DNA of 64,000 bases from Trileptium ribeirensis (lineage: Eukaryota > Nematoda > Enoplea > Enoplida > Thoracostomopsidae), in contig JASANE010026853.1 in the NCBI GenBank assembly GCA_030248225.1, positions 1 through 64,000 of the forward strand, written 5' to 3'. Position 1 is the stretch's first letter. Every line of letters begins with the position of its first letter. The position numbers and the translations under genes are program-made. Positions 23,559 through 34,600 of this stretch are shown one piece after another. The notes under the pieces were generated by a model, which searched no databases, was not told the DNA's origin, and worked only from the letters and a program-made list of their open reading frames with translations.

Positions 23559-25316
23559 TTGCCCCGACTTTCTCCCCCTTCCGTCCGAACCATTATTGGC
23601 GGTCTCCAAACCCGCCGTGCCCGAAAAATATCATAAGTTCCGTGGCATATACTGTTCATTGTCTACCTTCTTTATCCCTTGCTTACACACGTCAGAAAAG
23701 ACGCGGCAACACCCTCACGCGCCCCACGGCCGATACGGGGGGCCTCCCAGCCCCGCAAGGCAAAAGCGGACAGCAAGGAAAAGAAGGGGAAGGGGGGGAA
23801 AATTGCACCGTTTCGTCAGTCCAACAATCATAACGCCATTATGAACTCATCCCGACACTCATCCTCTGTGCACTCAACAACATAAGCCGAAAGACGCCCG
23901 CCCATCGACCGAGCCATGTACCTCCGCAAAGTGCAAAAGAACAGACGCAGAAAGCGCAGCAGAAAGAAGAGGAAGCGCTGAGAAGCGGATAACTGTTGAG
24001 GTGCAGTTCAGGTATTGAAAGTGTTTCCGTCCTTGCCCTCCAAAAAACATACCCTCCTTGCGCCTCATTTCTTTCATATCATACCAACAGTGATAAAGCC
24101 ACACTCTTTATCATTGCGAGACGATTTGTTGGAGATTGAAACCCCAATGCCTTTAATAGTTGTATTCAAGTGGGAATACAGATTTTCTACGCAGCGCCTG
24201 GTTTGTTCTATGTTGCTGGCGCCGCGCCCGGAACACACAAAAAATCACACAAAAAAAGAACACAGAAGCAAAGAAAAAAGCATCCAACAGCAAACAAAAA
24301 AGAAACAAGCAGAGAACTAAGCAAAAAACCCAGAAATTCAAAAAAACGAGACTTTCACCACCGCTCGAAGCAAAAGCAAGAACGCCTCCATACCAAGACA
24401 ACAACACATCTCACCACGACCACACAGACGGAAAACCAGCAAGCCAAACGCAGAACAAAGCATATTCCCAAGCCCACCCCTTAAGCAGAGCAACCGCAAC
24501 CCCGAAGCCATTAGCAAGTCAGCCAAATCTCCGAGACCCACGATCTAAGCACGACAAACGAACCCGCACAGGCACCCAGCGCCGACGAACGAAAACGAAT
24601 CCTTATATCCGTCCCCAAGAGCGAACCGAACAAGCATCAGCGACAAATCCTTTTGAACTTCGCAGAGGAACAGCCGTTTGAGAGAGCGCATTGCCCATTC
24701 AAATATCCTCAGAAACACCCCAATCAAGAGAGGGTATGTTACGTAGCCCGTCCGCAATTTCAATCCCAAAACAAAGAGGCAGAAGAGCCTCATTTCTCAA
24801 CCTCGCTTATCTGAACTCGCCAAGCCGCGACAAGATATCAGCACACGGAAAAAATCTTCCGCACTCTGACTCCATGCCGAGCGCATGTCCGCATAAGCCT
24901 ATATTGAAAGCAAACGAAGCCCCGAAGACCGCGAATACTGCGAGAAAACGACACAGGAGCGGAAAGCCCCTTGAGACGAGGCGAAGATGCTAACGAAGAG
25001 CGAGACGCGAACCAAGCGGCCGAAACGTTAGTTTTACGCGGTTTAAATTTACCCTGCGGCGGCGGAAAGGCGAATCACGCTATCATTTCGATTTCCGCGG
25101 ATAAAGCATGCCGAATAGACTGAGCTGCTTCACATGCTGAAGAAGACTAGTGCAGATGAGCGGAGACTGCGGGAGGCAGCCGGATCCGGAACTAGTGCAG
25201 ATGTTTTTTACTTAGATCTACTGCATCAGGATTGTTAGCGAGATGCGATGTCATTATAAGCTCTACATGATATAACGTATGGTTTCCTTCGCCAATATGT
25301 CTTCTTTTTTTTAGGC
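23559..25316 (+). other. A/C-skewed block with low-complexity open frames
   Basis: Composition changes sharply from the AT-rich flank. From about 24,230 to 25,000 the plus strand is dominated by A and C with few T. It carries open frames at 24,160-24,681 (173 codons, Lys/Gln/Thr/Pro-rich) and 24,691-24,993 (100 codons). The proteins are highly basic, without a recognised domain, hydrophobic core or cysteine pattern. They could be the nucleic-acid-binding first ORF of a retroelement or simply a consequence of the skew. The block abuts the cytosine-free island, and the two may share an origin. Function unknown. Confidence 0.3.
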
Positions 25317-25774
25317 TTTAATTAGTAAGTTTATAAATTGATATTATTAAAAAAATAAAATAAAAGTTGAAATAGATTTTTAATTTTTTTTAAGTAAAGA
25401 TAATTAAATTAAATTATAATTTATTTAGAATAAGAAAAAGAAAAAAATTATATTAGATTAATAGAAATAGGTAATTTAATTAAATTTAAAAATTGAATAT
25501 AAAAGAATTTTTTTTAAAGAAAAAGTAAATTTATAAATAATTATATTATATGATTTTTAAAAAAAATTTTTAGAATAAATTTGTTAAATTTTTATATGTT
25601 TAATTTATCTAGGGAAAAAAAAAAAAAAAATTAGAAAGATTATTAAATTTTTAATGTAAAAATTTAAAAAAATTTTGTAAAAAAAATAAAAGGTAAAAAA
25701 AAAAAATAAAAAAAAAAGTAATAAATAAAAATTAAAAAAAAAAAAATTTATTTTTTTTTTGTTAAAAAAAAAAA
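25317..25774. repeat. Cytosine-free AT island
   Basis: Across 458 bp I find a single C on the plus strand (25,609), while G still occurs about five times per 60 bases. The rest is A and T, with long A runs and some T runs. Normal composition returns abruptly at both sides. There is no tandem period and no plausible gene. Possible origins are mitochondrial or plasmid-like DNA, a hypermutated tract, or an assembly artefact. Confidence 0.75.
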
Positions 25775-25980
25775 CATAATTCGCAATAATATGTTCATTG
25801 CCAATATATTCTTTCATTTTACGGGATATCTAGTCCGTATTTAATTTCACTGTAATATATATCATGTTGTAATAGCAGGGAATTAATCCGCTATTATATT
25901 ACCAAACTTTCGCTTTAAATTTAAATACTCTGCACATATGGTGGTTAGTCCGTCGTGTGTCGGGTTAATCCAACAACAAT

Positions 25981-26041
25981 CATTAATCCTTCACTGCGCT
26001 CGGATTAACTCCCGTTAAGCAAGCCAATATTCCGTATATGA
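25981..26041 (+). repeat. Direct repeat flanking DIRS/PAT-like remnant, copy 1
   Basis: CATTAATCCTTCACTGCGCT followed by a block ending in TAACTCCCGTTAAGCAAGCC is repeated, at about 80% identity over roughly 60 bp, at 27,302-27,362. The two copies flank the tyrosine-recombinase remnant. Split or internal direct repeats are typical of PAT/Ngaro-type DIRS elements. Confidence 0.6.
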
Positions 26042-26060
26042 ACAATTTCAGATATCAGGT

Positions 26061-27090
26061 TTATTGAGGAACTCGTTTCTTCAACAAAGAACTTTCACAA
26101 ACACAACAACAGCAAATAAAAAAATATTGCAGGTCATATATAAAATATTTTTCGAGACACGGAAAGCTTTTGGCCTCAATAGTATCCTCCGTATATAAGT
26201 CCTTCGAACGTGAACTTTTCCACTGTTCATGCCGTATTACCAGCCGCTGAGAAACGTTCGAGAAAGCCCCGGGGGACGCACCCCCACGCCGAAACGAATG
26301 ACCACCGATGGTGAATCTATCCAAACTAGCTTGAGTGGCGCACTGACGGAAAGCACAGAACATCGCGTATAAGTGATTGCCTTTCCGGAAACACGATAGC
26401 GCAATGACGTTTTGTCCCAGTAAAGTGTTTGAAAAGGTGGAGGTTCTGGCTGTTGTTCGGAGCACAAGAAAACCAACAACTGAAGCAAGTGAAGAATCGG
26501 ACAAACGTCAAGACCGGTAGCTGCAACGTACACCGAAGAACCATCGCCTAATGGATCTGTCTTAAACCGCCGAATGCACAAAACTACAATACGACATCAG
26601 CAGGAAATTGCGAATCTCCAATCGTAAGATTTTTAGCGTCGCTAAACGGCAATCATCCAGCATGGCTAAGCAGGAATATAACGCCATCGCGACAGTTCTT
26701 AATAGTTCCATTCGGACGAAGAAGTGAAAAAAACAAACGACCTAACTGCTCGAGTGTGATAGCGTGCCGCCTTTTTATCGCTGTAGCTCCTAAGCGTACT
26801 GCTCCGTTGACTAAAAAGCTGCACAAGGCGATTGCGACACGATGTGCTTACGATATCGCCGCAGAAGCAGTTTTTATCGTAGCCGCTCCGCACCCGGCCT
26901 GAAGTTTTGACATAAGGTGAAGACCAAAACCACAAGAGTTAAGCGGTTTGGAAGGCAATTGGCCTAGGACGCCGCGAACATAAGATGCAATAGAGCGAAG
27001 TACCATAAGATAAGTAGACAGAGTGCCTCGCGACACCGCCGACAATGCTAAAAAGACCATTTCGGAGATACTCGGTAACGAATCCCGCAC
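26061..27090 (-). pseudogene. Tyrosine recombinase (DIRS/PAT-like), broken
   Basis: Read on the minus strand. An N-terminal core-binding part (27,090-26,848) has SRGTLSTYLMVLRSIASYV and ATIKTASAAIS. The catalytic part then has ITLEQLGRLFFSLLRPNGT and IFLLSHAG (about 26,760-26,650). In another frame (26,504-26,061) follow GGHSFRRGGAS, RHEQWKS and DLYTEDT. These give the HxxR, H/W and nucleophile Tyr elements of the family; the first catalytic Arg region is degraded. Stops at about 26,880, in the LSHAG region and before the C-terminal part, plus frameshifts, make it non-functional. The RHEQWKS..DLYTED ending is characteristic of recombinases from DIRS-order retrotransposons. Confidence 0.8.
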
Positions 27091-27301
27091 CGAAATCGCA
27101 CACTATAAAATTCCTGAAATGAAATAATACAAACACGATGGACCGAAAAGGGAGGGTTGGAGAGAAAACTGTATCCGAAATTAACACTGCGATGTAGTAG
27201 GAAAAACGAGAAACACCTGAACAAATAAACCAGAGCAGCAACTATTTATATATTGTAAGCTGTGAAAAGTAACCGGGTAGCTAATGGCTAGCTTAACAGA
27301 C

Positions 27302-27362
27302 CATTAATCTTTCGCTACACTTGGAATAACTCCCGTTCAGCAAGCCAATAGTCCTACATAAA
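27302..27362 (+). repeat. Direct repeat flanking DIRS/PAT-like remnant, copy 2
   Basis: Partner of 25,981-26,041; shares TAACTCCCGTT-x-AGCAAGCCAATA. It lies just upstream (minus-strand sense) of the recombinase and downstream of the RNase H remnant, so it is internal to the element as a whole, as expected of split direct repeats. Confidence 0.6.
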
Positions 27363-27665
27363 CTGCAAAAAGATGCACTAAGCAGAATGGCCCGACCGCA
27401 CACACCCAATATACGTGAGAATGCAAAAATGGGTCGGGGAGCTGGTACCAGGTAAAATAAACCAATAAGGTCCGTCCAAAATAATTTTGTCGATTATCAC
27501 ACTATCCAAATCCTAATGTTTACCCAAGAAATGGTGCCGAAGGCCAGAAGGAAATCGCTAAATCCATTTTAAATCATGACCATGAAAATCGATCAAACCG
27601 AATCCACAAGGCAGACAGGTGGAATAGCCCAAACTATGTCATTTAGTCAAGAATAAGAAAAAACA

Positions 27666-28300
27666 TTACAACCGCAGCTGCCTTTCAGCAAAGTTTCGAT
27701 AAAAACGCGGACACTTAGCATTGTGTTTATTAGCGAACACTTTCAAGGTGCATTTTGCAAATAGGCTTTCCAAATAAGTAAATAACCCACGGAACACAGC
27801 ACGGTCATCAGAATCGACGAAACGCCTCAAGTAATCGGAATGCGTATTAAACTTTATTGGTAACCAGCTACTTTGCAAGCTAATATTTGGCAGTTTACAT
27901 AAGCCAAAAATAGATAATACCAAACTATTCAAATGCCGTTTCGTGGTACGTATGGATAAAATTAGAAACAGCAAAATTATCCGTATAAAGAAACTCAAAC
28001 GTACCAGTAACCAGAGGCTGAAAAACTCAGGGAATACCAAACAGCATATATTTCCCGCATTGCGGAACTATCGCCGAGAAACTGTGACGGCAATGAGTCA
28101 TGTGCCTCGGTATACCGTTAGTTCGACACAAGCACCGAACCGCAAACGTTTTCAGCAGCATCTGCAGACCAATGATTAATATAACCTGGGTGGGGACTAA
28201 GCAAGCTACGAACGGCAAACGTGTGCAACAAATTGCGCGAGAAAAGGAGACAGTTGGTGAGGTTCACCGTTTTAGGACTAGGAGCATTAAGCAGAATGTC
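27666..28300 (-). pseudogene. DIRS-type RNase H domain remnant
   Basis: On the minus strand, in interrupted frames, the order of motifs is HWSADAAENVCGSVLV (about 28,190-28,140), SSAMREIYAVWYSL (about 28,070-28,030), LYTDNFAVSNF (about 27,980), then LQSSWLPIKFNTHSDYLRR, VDSDDRAVF and VFANKHNAKCPRFYR (27,880-27,680). These match the RNase H region that follows RT in DIRS elements, including the WIP..N..ADYLSR and RFA..N.K..RF ends. At least three stops or frameshifts break it. No RT palm motif was found upstream, so the element appears 5'-truncated near 28.3 kb. Confidence 0.72.
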
Positions 28301-28379
28301 ATTTATAAGACATACAGCACCCGATTAAATTCAAGTTCACTGGTGAAAAACCTTTATTAAACGCTTTCAAAAATTGTTT

Positions 28380-30650
28380 CAAAATTTAAACATGCTTTTT
28401 AAATGAACTTCTTTTTGATAATTTATTTCAAATCTACTTGGAATTTACTCGAACTTCGGGCACTTATTCTTTTTAAAGGTTTAACCTAAATTTAATTGAA
28501 ATTATTTTTCTACATGAATTATGCGTGAGTAAACTTAAGCTGCGCCCCTTACCATTCTCTTTTGACAAAAGCGATTGCCATTCAGTTGAACACTGAACAC
28601 AAATTTCATTTTTGCGTTAAAGAACAGAAATTAGTCCGTTTCATATTCCATACATTATAATTTGAAAATGTTCGCGAACACACTGGTGTTAAAGTACAGG
28701 GACCGAATTGCATTCGCTAATGGCGTTATGGAACAGAAAAATGTCGAAATTGGATACGGCTGTTGAAATTCGACTTTTGTTCGCTAACAACGTTTTGTAT
28801 ATGGTGTCAAAAGAGGATGGTTGGGGGCGCATCTTAAGTTTACTCTTGCATTATCTTTGGCACCTATTTTAAAAGTGTTTCAACTTTGGAAATTAATTAT
28901 AGCGCCAATGAACGGAATCTCCAAGGAAATTCTTATTTCAAAAACTCACTAGAAATTTATTTCAAAACTTAAAACTGGTATTTCATTGAATTCTTTACTA
29001 TAATATGTTGAAAATTTGACTTTGGTATAATTCTATAAAAATGTATATATTTTAAATTTCAAATAGCTAAACTTAAAACTTTTTATTAATTTTATATTTC
29101 CCTGCGTTGTAAGACTGATGGGTTACATAAGCCACTGATCTACTTGATTAAAGGGAATCGATGAATGCTGACCACATTAGGGAGGGAGATTTCTCTGTGA
29201 GAAGGGATGGCTCGATAGAAATTCATTCAAAATTACTTAAACTTTATTCGATAAAAAATTTCGAAAATTTCTGCACTCTTTGTTAACTTGGAATACTAGG
29301 TTAGGTGTGACTTAAATTTTACGTCTCAGAAACTTATCCTAAAATTTTTCCATGGGAAGCCATTTCTAGAATTTGGTAAAACTTTCTGCGTAATTTATTT
29401 AAGGATTCGAGACAACTATTAGACATCAATTCGAACTTAACTAGGGAAGTTTCTAGAATATAACTTTTCTTTGGATTTATAATAAACTTGTTTATTAGCA
29501 GTCTCTACAAGGTGAAAATTTTGCTCTAAATGTATTATGGATTCCTTGTTAAATATTGCATTATATTTCATCTGCAAAAATTTTCGATTCATATTTCATT
29601 TCTAATTTGGCACACTAACGAAATTTCTTAAATAAAACCTCTAACTCAAAATGATATTACTCTTATCCAGGTCTCAGAGCTCACTATGGCCTGATTTATT
29701 GCTGGGAGATTACCCTAAACCCTCAATACTTTTGAATAGCTTTAAGTTCATAAAAACTGTTTCTAAATTACTTTTCTTTTCGAGCTTCCAAAATCGGCTT
29801 AAAATATAAATTCCTGAATTTAAAATTACATTTAAAATTTCTGGAACTAAACGCCAGAAGTGGCTAGCTCGCGGCCACTAACTCCTTAAGCTTTGCTTGA
29901 ATAAACTTAGATCCTTTATTTATTTGACTTCTACTTGTTTAGATATATATAGCTTAGGCTTAACTTAACCTTGCCTTAGACGATCCAGTTACCAAAATTA
30001 CAAGAAGTTACTATCCTATGGATATGCTCTTGAATTTTGCCAACAAGCAACGAAGTTAATTTGGATATTTGACAGCAAATCTAACCGTGATTATAACATA
30101 TACAGAATGTTTCTGTGGCTACTTGCATATTACCATACTCCTAATTGCATTTGAACATAACTATGGAATTGAACTCTCAGCCCTTAGGACAACCTTCACT
30201 TAATTTAGGCCTATTAGTGCGTACGCACTACTGTCGTTTCTCATCTTAGAGACAACCTGGTTTTACTTTAACCTCTTGTGTTCAACTATCCTTACCTTAA
30301 TAGGTTAAGTCCTTTATGCCAGTTGCCACAGCTACACGGCTATCTATGCTGCTTCGAAATACTCAAACAAGAGCTATTCTTGTTCTAGTCTTACTGCTCA
30401 ATCAAAGATTACTACATATGGCATGTGCTTTACTGAACTCGAAACAATGTAACATAGCTATGACGGTTGACTATGACGTTGCTCGTTTATAAATTTACGA
30501 CTTTATAACTCTAAGGTTTTGGAATTTATTTCAACTTTACTTAACCTGCACTGGATAAGCACTGCTCTAATAAACCTTAGCCAATCATTGCAGGCTAATG
30601 CATACTTGAAAACAAAATATTCAAAACCTTATCTATACCTAACCTAATTA
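28380..30650. other. AT-rich intronic sequence
   Basis: No coding potential recognised. Contains a perfect 16-bp palindrome, TAGTGCGTACGCACTA, at 30,215-30,230, and a short hairpin (AGTGGC..GCCACT) near 29,859-29,879. The recurrent ACTTAAC/CTTAACTT style could reflect an old solo LTR, but only one copy is in the window, so this cannot be tested here. Confidence 0.4.
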
Positions 30651-30653
30651 TTT

Positions 30654-30856
30654 ATGGCTCTGCCCTGGGGAACAACAATGTCTGCTGAATACTATGAACT
30701 CGTGCAAAACCTTTGTGAAAATGTAACCGAGCCGCTGGTAAACCGGTACATTTTTATTTTGATGATTTTTTCTAACTCGCTTTATTTTACTTCTATCTCC
30801 AGTGGTACAGACCTATCCCTTTTCCACAATGTGAAAATCACTGCACTTTTGCTGGG
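30654..30856 (+). CDS. Possible small gene with a 65-bp intron
   Basis: ATG at 30,654 starts 28 codons (MALPWGTTMSAEYYELVQNL at the start) up to donor CCGCTG|GTAAAC at 30,737. A 65-bp intron ends in CTTCTATCTCCAG at 30,802. A second exon of 18 codons (WYRPIPFPQCENHCTFAG) ends at donor GCTGGG|GTAAGC. Both junctions are phase 0 and the frame is continuous across the intron. No domain is recognised and no further exon was found. The phase differs from the EB-like array, so it would be an unrelated gene nested in its intron. Small size makes chance a real alternative. Confidence 0.28.
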
Positions 30857-31062
30857 GTAAGCCGAAAATTTGATGTTACATCTTGTATACTAATAGCTTG
30901 TCTTACTGCCAAGGAGGTTACTTTTGAGTTTTTAATATGTAATTTAGAAAGACGTACGCCGCTATATAGAGCATTAAGTTGACAAATGATAATTGATGAG
31001 ATATACCATCATACTGTATAATTAACGGCTCACGATGGGCAATTATATAGTGGATAAATTGA

Positions 31063-31405
31063 TCTACAAAATGAGACCAAAAAACCCATACAGCTCGTGC
31101 TGTTGCCGAAATATTGACATTTTTGTGAATTAATGAGGCCAAAGGCGGCCGCATTGCACGAGCCATATTACCATATTTCGGGTCTATGGGCCCACTCAAC
31201 AGCCTATTTTAACAAAACCATGCAGCATAAATAAAGACAACAGCAGCACAGCATTTACAGCCACATAAAAGGAGTTTTGTTCTACAAAATGAGGACAAAA
31301 ACGTTCATGTAGCTCGACGGTTTCGGAAATATTATAACCGTTTTCGTGTGTTTTTGGTCTCATGGGCCTACTCGAACACATATTTTGATCCAACTACGCA
31401 AACCA
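31063..31405. repeat. Diverged tandem duplication, two units
   Basis: Two units of roughly 160-220 bp share an ordered set of blocks: CTACAAAATGAG-x-CAAAAA, a block ending in AGCTCG, CCGAAATATT or CGGAAATATT, TTTTGTG or TTTCGTG, GGGCC(C/T)ACTC and ACAAAACCATGCA or ACTACGCAAACCA. Unit 1 is about 31,063-31,222 and unit 2 about 31,283-31,405. Non-coding, function unknown. Confidence 0.55.
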
Positions 31406-31659
31406 CGTCCACATGTGCAGAAGATGAACAGCTGTACAGAATTAGACACTCATATAGATCGAGCTGATATATTACCATTTTCCTGTATTTTGTTTCCCAC
31501 ACTCTTAAAAATTAACATTATATGTCCGAGGGAGTATAGTACCCCACTCCACCTTATGAGCATGTATATTTAATCATGTCGATGGGCCCAGTTTGTTCAA
31601 CTTTAAACGAAATACGCATTAATTCAAAAAGGAAAGGTTTAATGAATACATGCTCATAG

Positions 31660-32098
31660 GCGGTTACCCCGGGATACCAACCTCCCCTCTATCGAGACCT
31701 GGCCTCCCTGACATGGGGTCCAACCTCTCCTCCTAACGACATCACAGGGTTTGACCACATAGAAAGCTCCGAGCGCCTACCACCTCCCGACGATGCTCCC
31801 GCAGACAGGCTGACCCTTGGGAGCCGTAGACCTAAACATGAGCACACGGCCACGCCTCTTGCCTACTACTTCGAACCCGAGCACGGTTGGTTTAATGTTC
31901 AAAATAAATTTCAATTAAATTTCATTTGTTTAATCGTCGGTTATTCGGAACTAAATTTACTGTGTTACCCCTTTAGTTTTTCAATTGACACATTTCATTG
32001 CAAAACAACACACTACCCTAGTTTTTCGTGCGGTATGTGTTTGTGCGTGCGATACCATTCGATCTCTTGCGAGGTGAAGCGAGCAACGGCTTCCTGAT
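31660..32098 (+). other. Unidentified open frame without start codon
   Basis: One plus-strand frame is open for about 145 codons from just after TAG at 31,657 to TGA at 32,096-32,098, with no early ATG. The first 75 codons are GC-rich and protein-like (TPGYQPPLYRDLASLTWGPT at the start, then a Pro/Asp/His-rich part including LAYYFEPEHG). The rest drifts into AT-rich sequence. Possible readings are an exon (acceptor-like CATAG, donor-like CACG|GTTGG near 31,885) or a retroelement shard. GGTTTAATG occurs on both sides (about 31,637 and 31,886), which could be a target-site duplication or chance. Confidence 0.3.
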
Positions 32099-32720
32099 AG
32101 CGTAGTGGCTGACGTATCAAGTTCCGGTGTATGTTGTTTGCACCGACATCATTTAAGTCCTGTCCGCCGCCGCGGGAAACATTTATTTAATATTTAAGAC
32201 TATATGAAATATGCATTAGGTTTAAAAAATCATGTGTTAACGAGACAAAACCTTGACAAGGATTGTTAATGGCATAAAGAACCCATTGTAAAAACATATA
32301 CTACAAATAGTTTAATCGCTTTCATGCCTTGAAAAAAATGTGGATTTCGCAGCCTCAGTTTCGTAGTGTTACAAATAGCCATTAAAACTATATTGTATTA
32401 AAGATAAACATTATTGTCAGTTATTCGACGTCATCGTAAACTGTTTCATATATAGCAGAAGGCAGCCCAGCGCCGTATAAGCAGCGAGACCTGAGTCATT
32501 TTCCTGGTTTGAAATGTATTTAAAGCTAGGTCTAAACGTGTCGATTAGTGTTCAGCGGATAAAGGCGTGTGTCGCCTTCATATTATAAGATATAAAATAT
32601 TGCAAAGAAAGTAAAAAAAGTCAACTGAGAATAATGTAATACTATTAGTATTGACATGACATTCAATTAAGTACTTTGGTAAATACATCTTTCGTTTATT
32701 AGTTTGGAAAGAAAAATAGA

Positions 32721-32764
32721 TTCTCAGAGGAAATGTATACGCTTCTCAGAGGAAATGTATACGC
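32721..32764. repeat. 22-bp tandem duplication
   Basis: TTCTCAGAGGAAATGTATAC followed by GC occurs twice back to back without mismatch. Recent local duplication in otherwise featureless AT-rich sequence (31.9-33.2 kb). Confidence 0.8.
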
Positions 32765-33169
32765 TTTTTTCAGTTCACAAAATCCGGCACAAACTTCGAA
32801 CAGTAGGAATCATTATGGTTTAATTTAACAAAATTACCATAAAACTTTGCAGAACACGCCATCTCGCGTAATAATGTAGAACGCATCTAAAATTTATTCG
32901 GTATAAAATACGTCAAAAACACTAAATTCAAATAAGAATAGAGGAATAAACGAATGGAAGTATAATAGTAAAAGCCGAGTGAGTATTCTTTGATTGCAGA
33001 ATGCCGATGCTGTGTAAAAACTGTTCCCATCTTTAACTGGATAGTTTCCTCTTGGTCTCTAGGATTACAACGTTAATTTCTGGATAGTATCCTGTGTGGT
33101 AAACAGCACCTACACCGGCTGGGATTTCACACAAATACTGTGTACATTTTCGTACATATTTAATCGTAA

Positions 33170-33830
33170 TGTCATACAAGGAAGACGTTAATAATCATAC
33201 ATGCGACATATGTAATTTCATACAAACTTACGTGAAAATAATCATACATTTATTACAATTAATTTCATACAAATAAAGCCTTAATAATCATACATATGAG
33301 CATACATGCGCAGGGGGTAGGGGATAACCCCCCTGAGGTCCGGACCCCCCGCCCGAGGCCGAAAAGCCAGGGGGTAACCCCCCTGGGGCTGTGGTGCGCA
33401 GCACCCCCCCCCCCCCCAAGGGGGCTTGGCGGCTTCTCGACGAGATTCGAAGTAGGACCGTAGTAAAAAACCTTGCGCAAATTGCCCTTGCTTGTTGCTA
33501 CCCCATAGTTATGCCCAGATTATAAGCTCCAAAAATTAGGTAACGAATTAATGCTTCGAAAAGAGTTTGTATTTTAAAAAAGGTCCTCACGACTAACCCC
33601 CCTAGGAAAATTTGGCCGGCCAGTTTACCACACAGGTTGCCCCCTGAGACGGCCGCGACCCCCCCCCCGTGTGGGGCCTCTAAACCCCCTGGCATGGCCG
33701 ACCGCCGACATGTATGCATATCAGCTATGTAATTTCATACAAAATTATGTGTAGTAAACCATACATTTTACATGGAGTTTCATATAAATAAAGTGTCAAT
33801 GGTCATGCATTTAATGTATGATTTGTTCGC
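33170..33830. repeat. 45-bp AT-rich repeats split by a GC-rich hairpin block
   Basis: Degenerate units of about 45 bp with AATAATCATACAT and TAATTTCATACAAA run from 33,170 to 33,305 and resume at 33,710-33,830. Between them lies a 400-bp GC-rich block with complementary G and C runs (GGGGGTAACCCCCC type), a C14 run at 33,404-33,417 and a C10 run near 33,659. The block looks like an insertion into the repeat array. Frames inside it are low-complexity and not called. Confidence 0.6.
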
Positions 33831-34450
33831 CATATAAATTTTTATATTTATGTGATTTTTTCAGCATATTGTAACAGAACAGTGTCATACAATAAATGTA
33901 AGATTGTAACTTAATATAAATTTTAAGAGAGCATGGACATGTATCAAACCCGTTTTGACCAAAGTCCTACATGCTTAAAGAGCTGCGTAGTAAATCATTA
34001 TATACAGACTTATTTGCTGGTTTGCTGTACTTATACTTTAATGCTGTGCTTATTTGCTTCCAGCATTAATGCAATTTGCCTCAGACAAATAACGCGAGTT
34101 TGTGGACCGCTTCGTCTGTCTTTTCGGAGGGAAGATGTTAGAACCATGTCGTGTCCAACTAAAAATCACAAATAGTGATTTCAAATTTTTGAATGTGCTA
34201 ACGAGCGACTCAATCTGACCTGCTCAGGTTAAATAGTGCGGTGTCACCCTAAAAACGCAATAAGTGTCATTATAAAAACGGTTGTTGCAGTCATTCCATT
34301 CAGAATTCAATTATAATGTTTCGTCTAGCTACAGTGCCTGTGTATGGCTATGTAAATTTTGTCTTCGCTAAAAATCTAAGTGAACATATGTTCCAAATAT
34401 GGACACAAATTGTCATGTAGTAAACATAGACTTCTATTATATGATTTTAG

Positions 34451-34600
34451 TAAATATTGGCAACTCTTGTTCGCATCCAAAGCGCCACTGTTCAGGTGGT
34501 TCTAATTGTATTAAAGGAAGATGTAAGTGTGACGAAAATGAACGCATTTCGAGCGATGGTCGCTTCTGTGTTCGAGTTGGATTGCGGCAGATTACTCCTT
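34451..34600 (+). CDS. EB-like six-Cys module exon
   Basis: A 150-bp phase 1-1 exon between ATGATTTTAG|TA and ACTCCTT|GTATGT. It encodes NIGNSCSHPKRHC onward, spacing C-x6-C-x5-C-x4-C-x-C-x12-C, with a Lys/Arg-rich central part (IKGRCKCDENER). It lacks the usual Pro-Gly entry (IGN instead). First module after the 12.4-kb transposon-rich intron; phase allows splicing from 21,776-22,012. Confidence 0.7.

Larger units (their letters stand above)
25978..28300 (-). mobile_element. Truncated DIRS/PAT-like retrotransposon
   Basis: Composite of RNase H then tyrosine recombinase on the minus strand with a pair of direct repeats. This gene order (RT/RH followed by a tyrosine recombinase instead of a DDE integrase) defines DIRS-order elements, and split direct repeats point to the PAT/Ngaro side. 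The gag and RT portions are missing. It sits in the long intron between EB-like exons. Confidence 0.72.

Noticed and set aside
24153..24407. Hydrophobic minus-strand frame, Phe/Leu/Cys-rich
   Set aside because: Produced by complementing the A/C-rich skew; not a real membrane protein.
25605..25817. Phe/Lys/Ile-rich minus-strand frame
   Set aside because: Translation of poly-A/T sequence in the C-free island.
30215..30230. Perfect 16-bp palindrome TAGTGCGTACGCACTA
   Set aside because: Isolated and short; no context for a regulatory or recombination site.
32080..32165. TAGCGTAGTGG box-A-like motif
   Set aside because: Box B candidate is far too close and no tRNA arms can be drawn.
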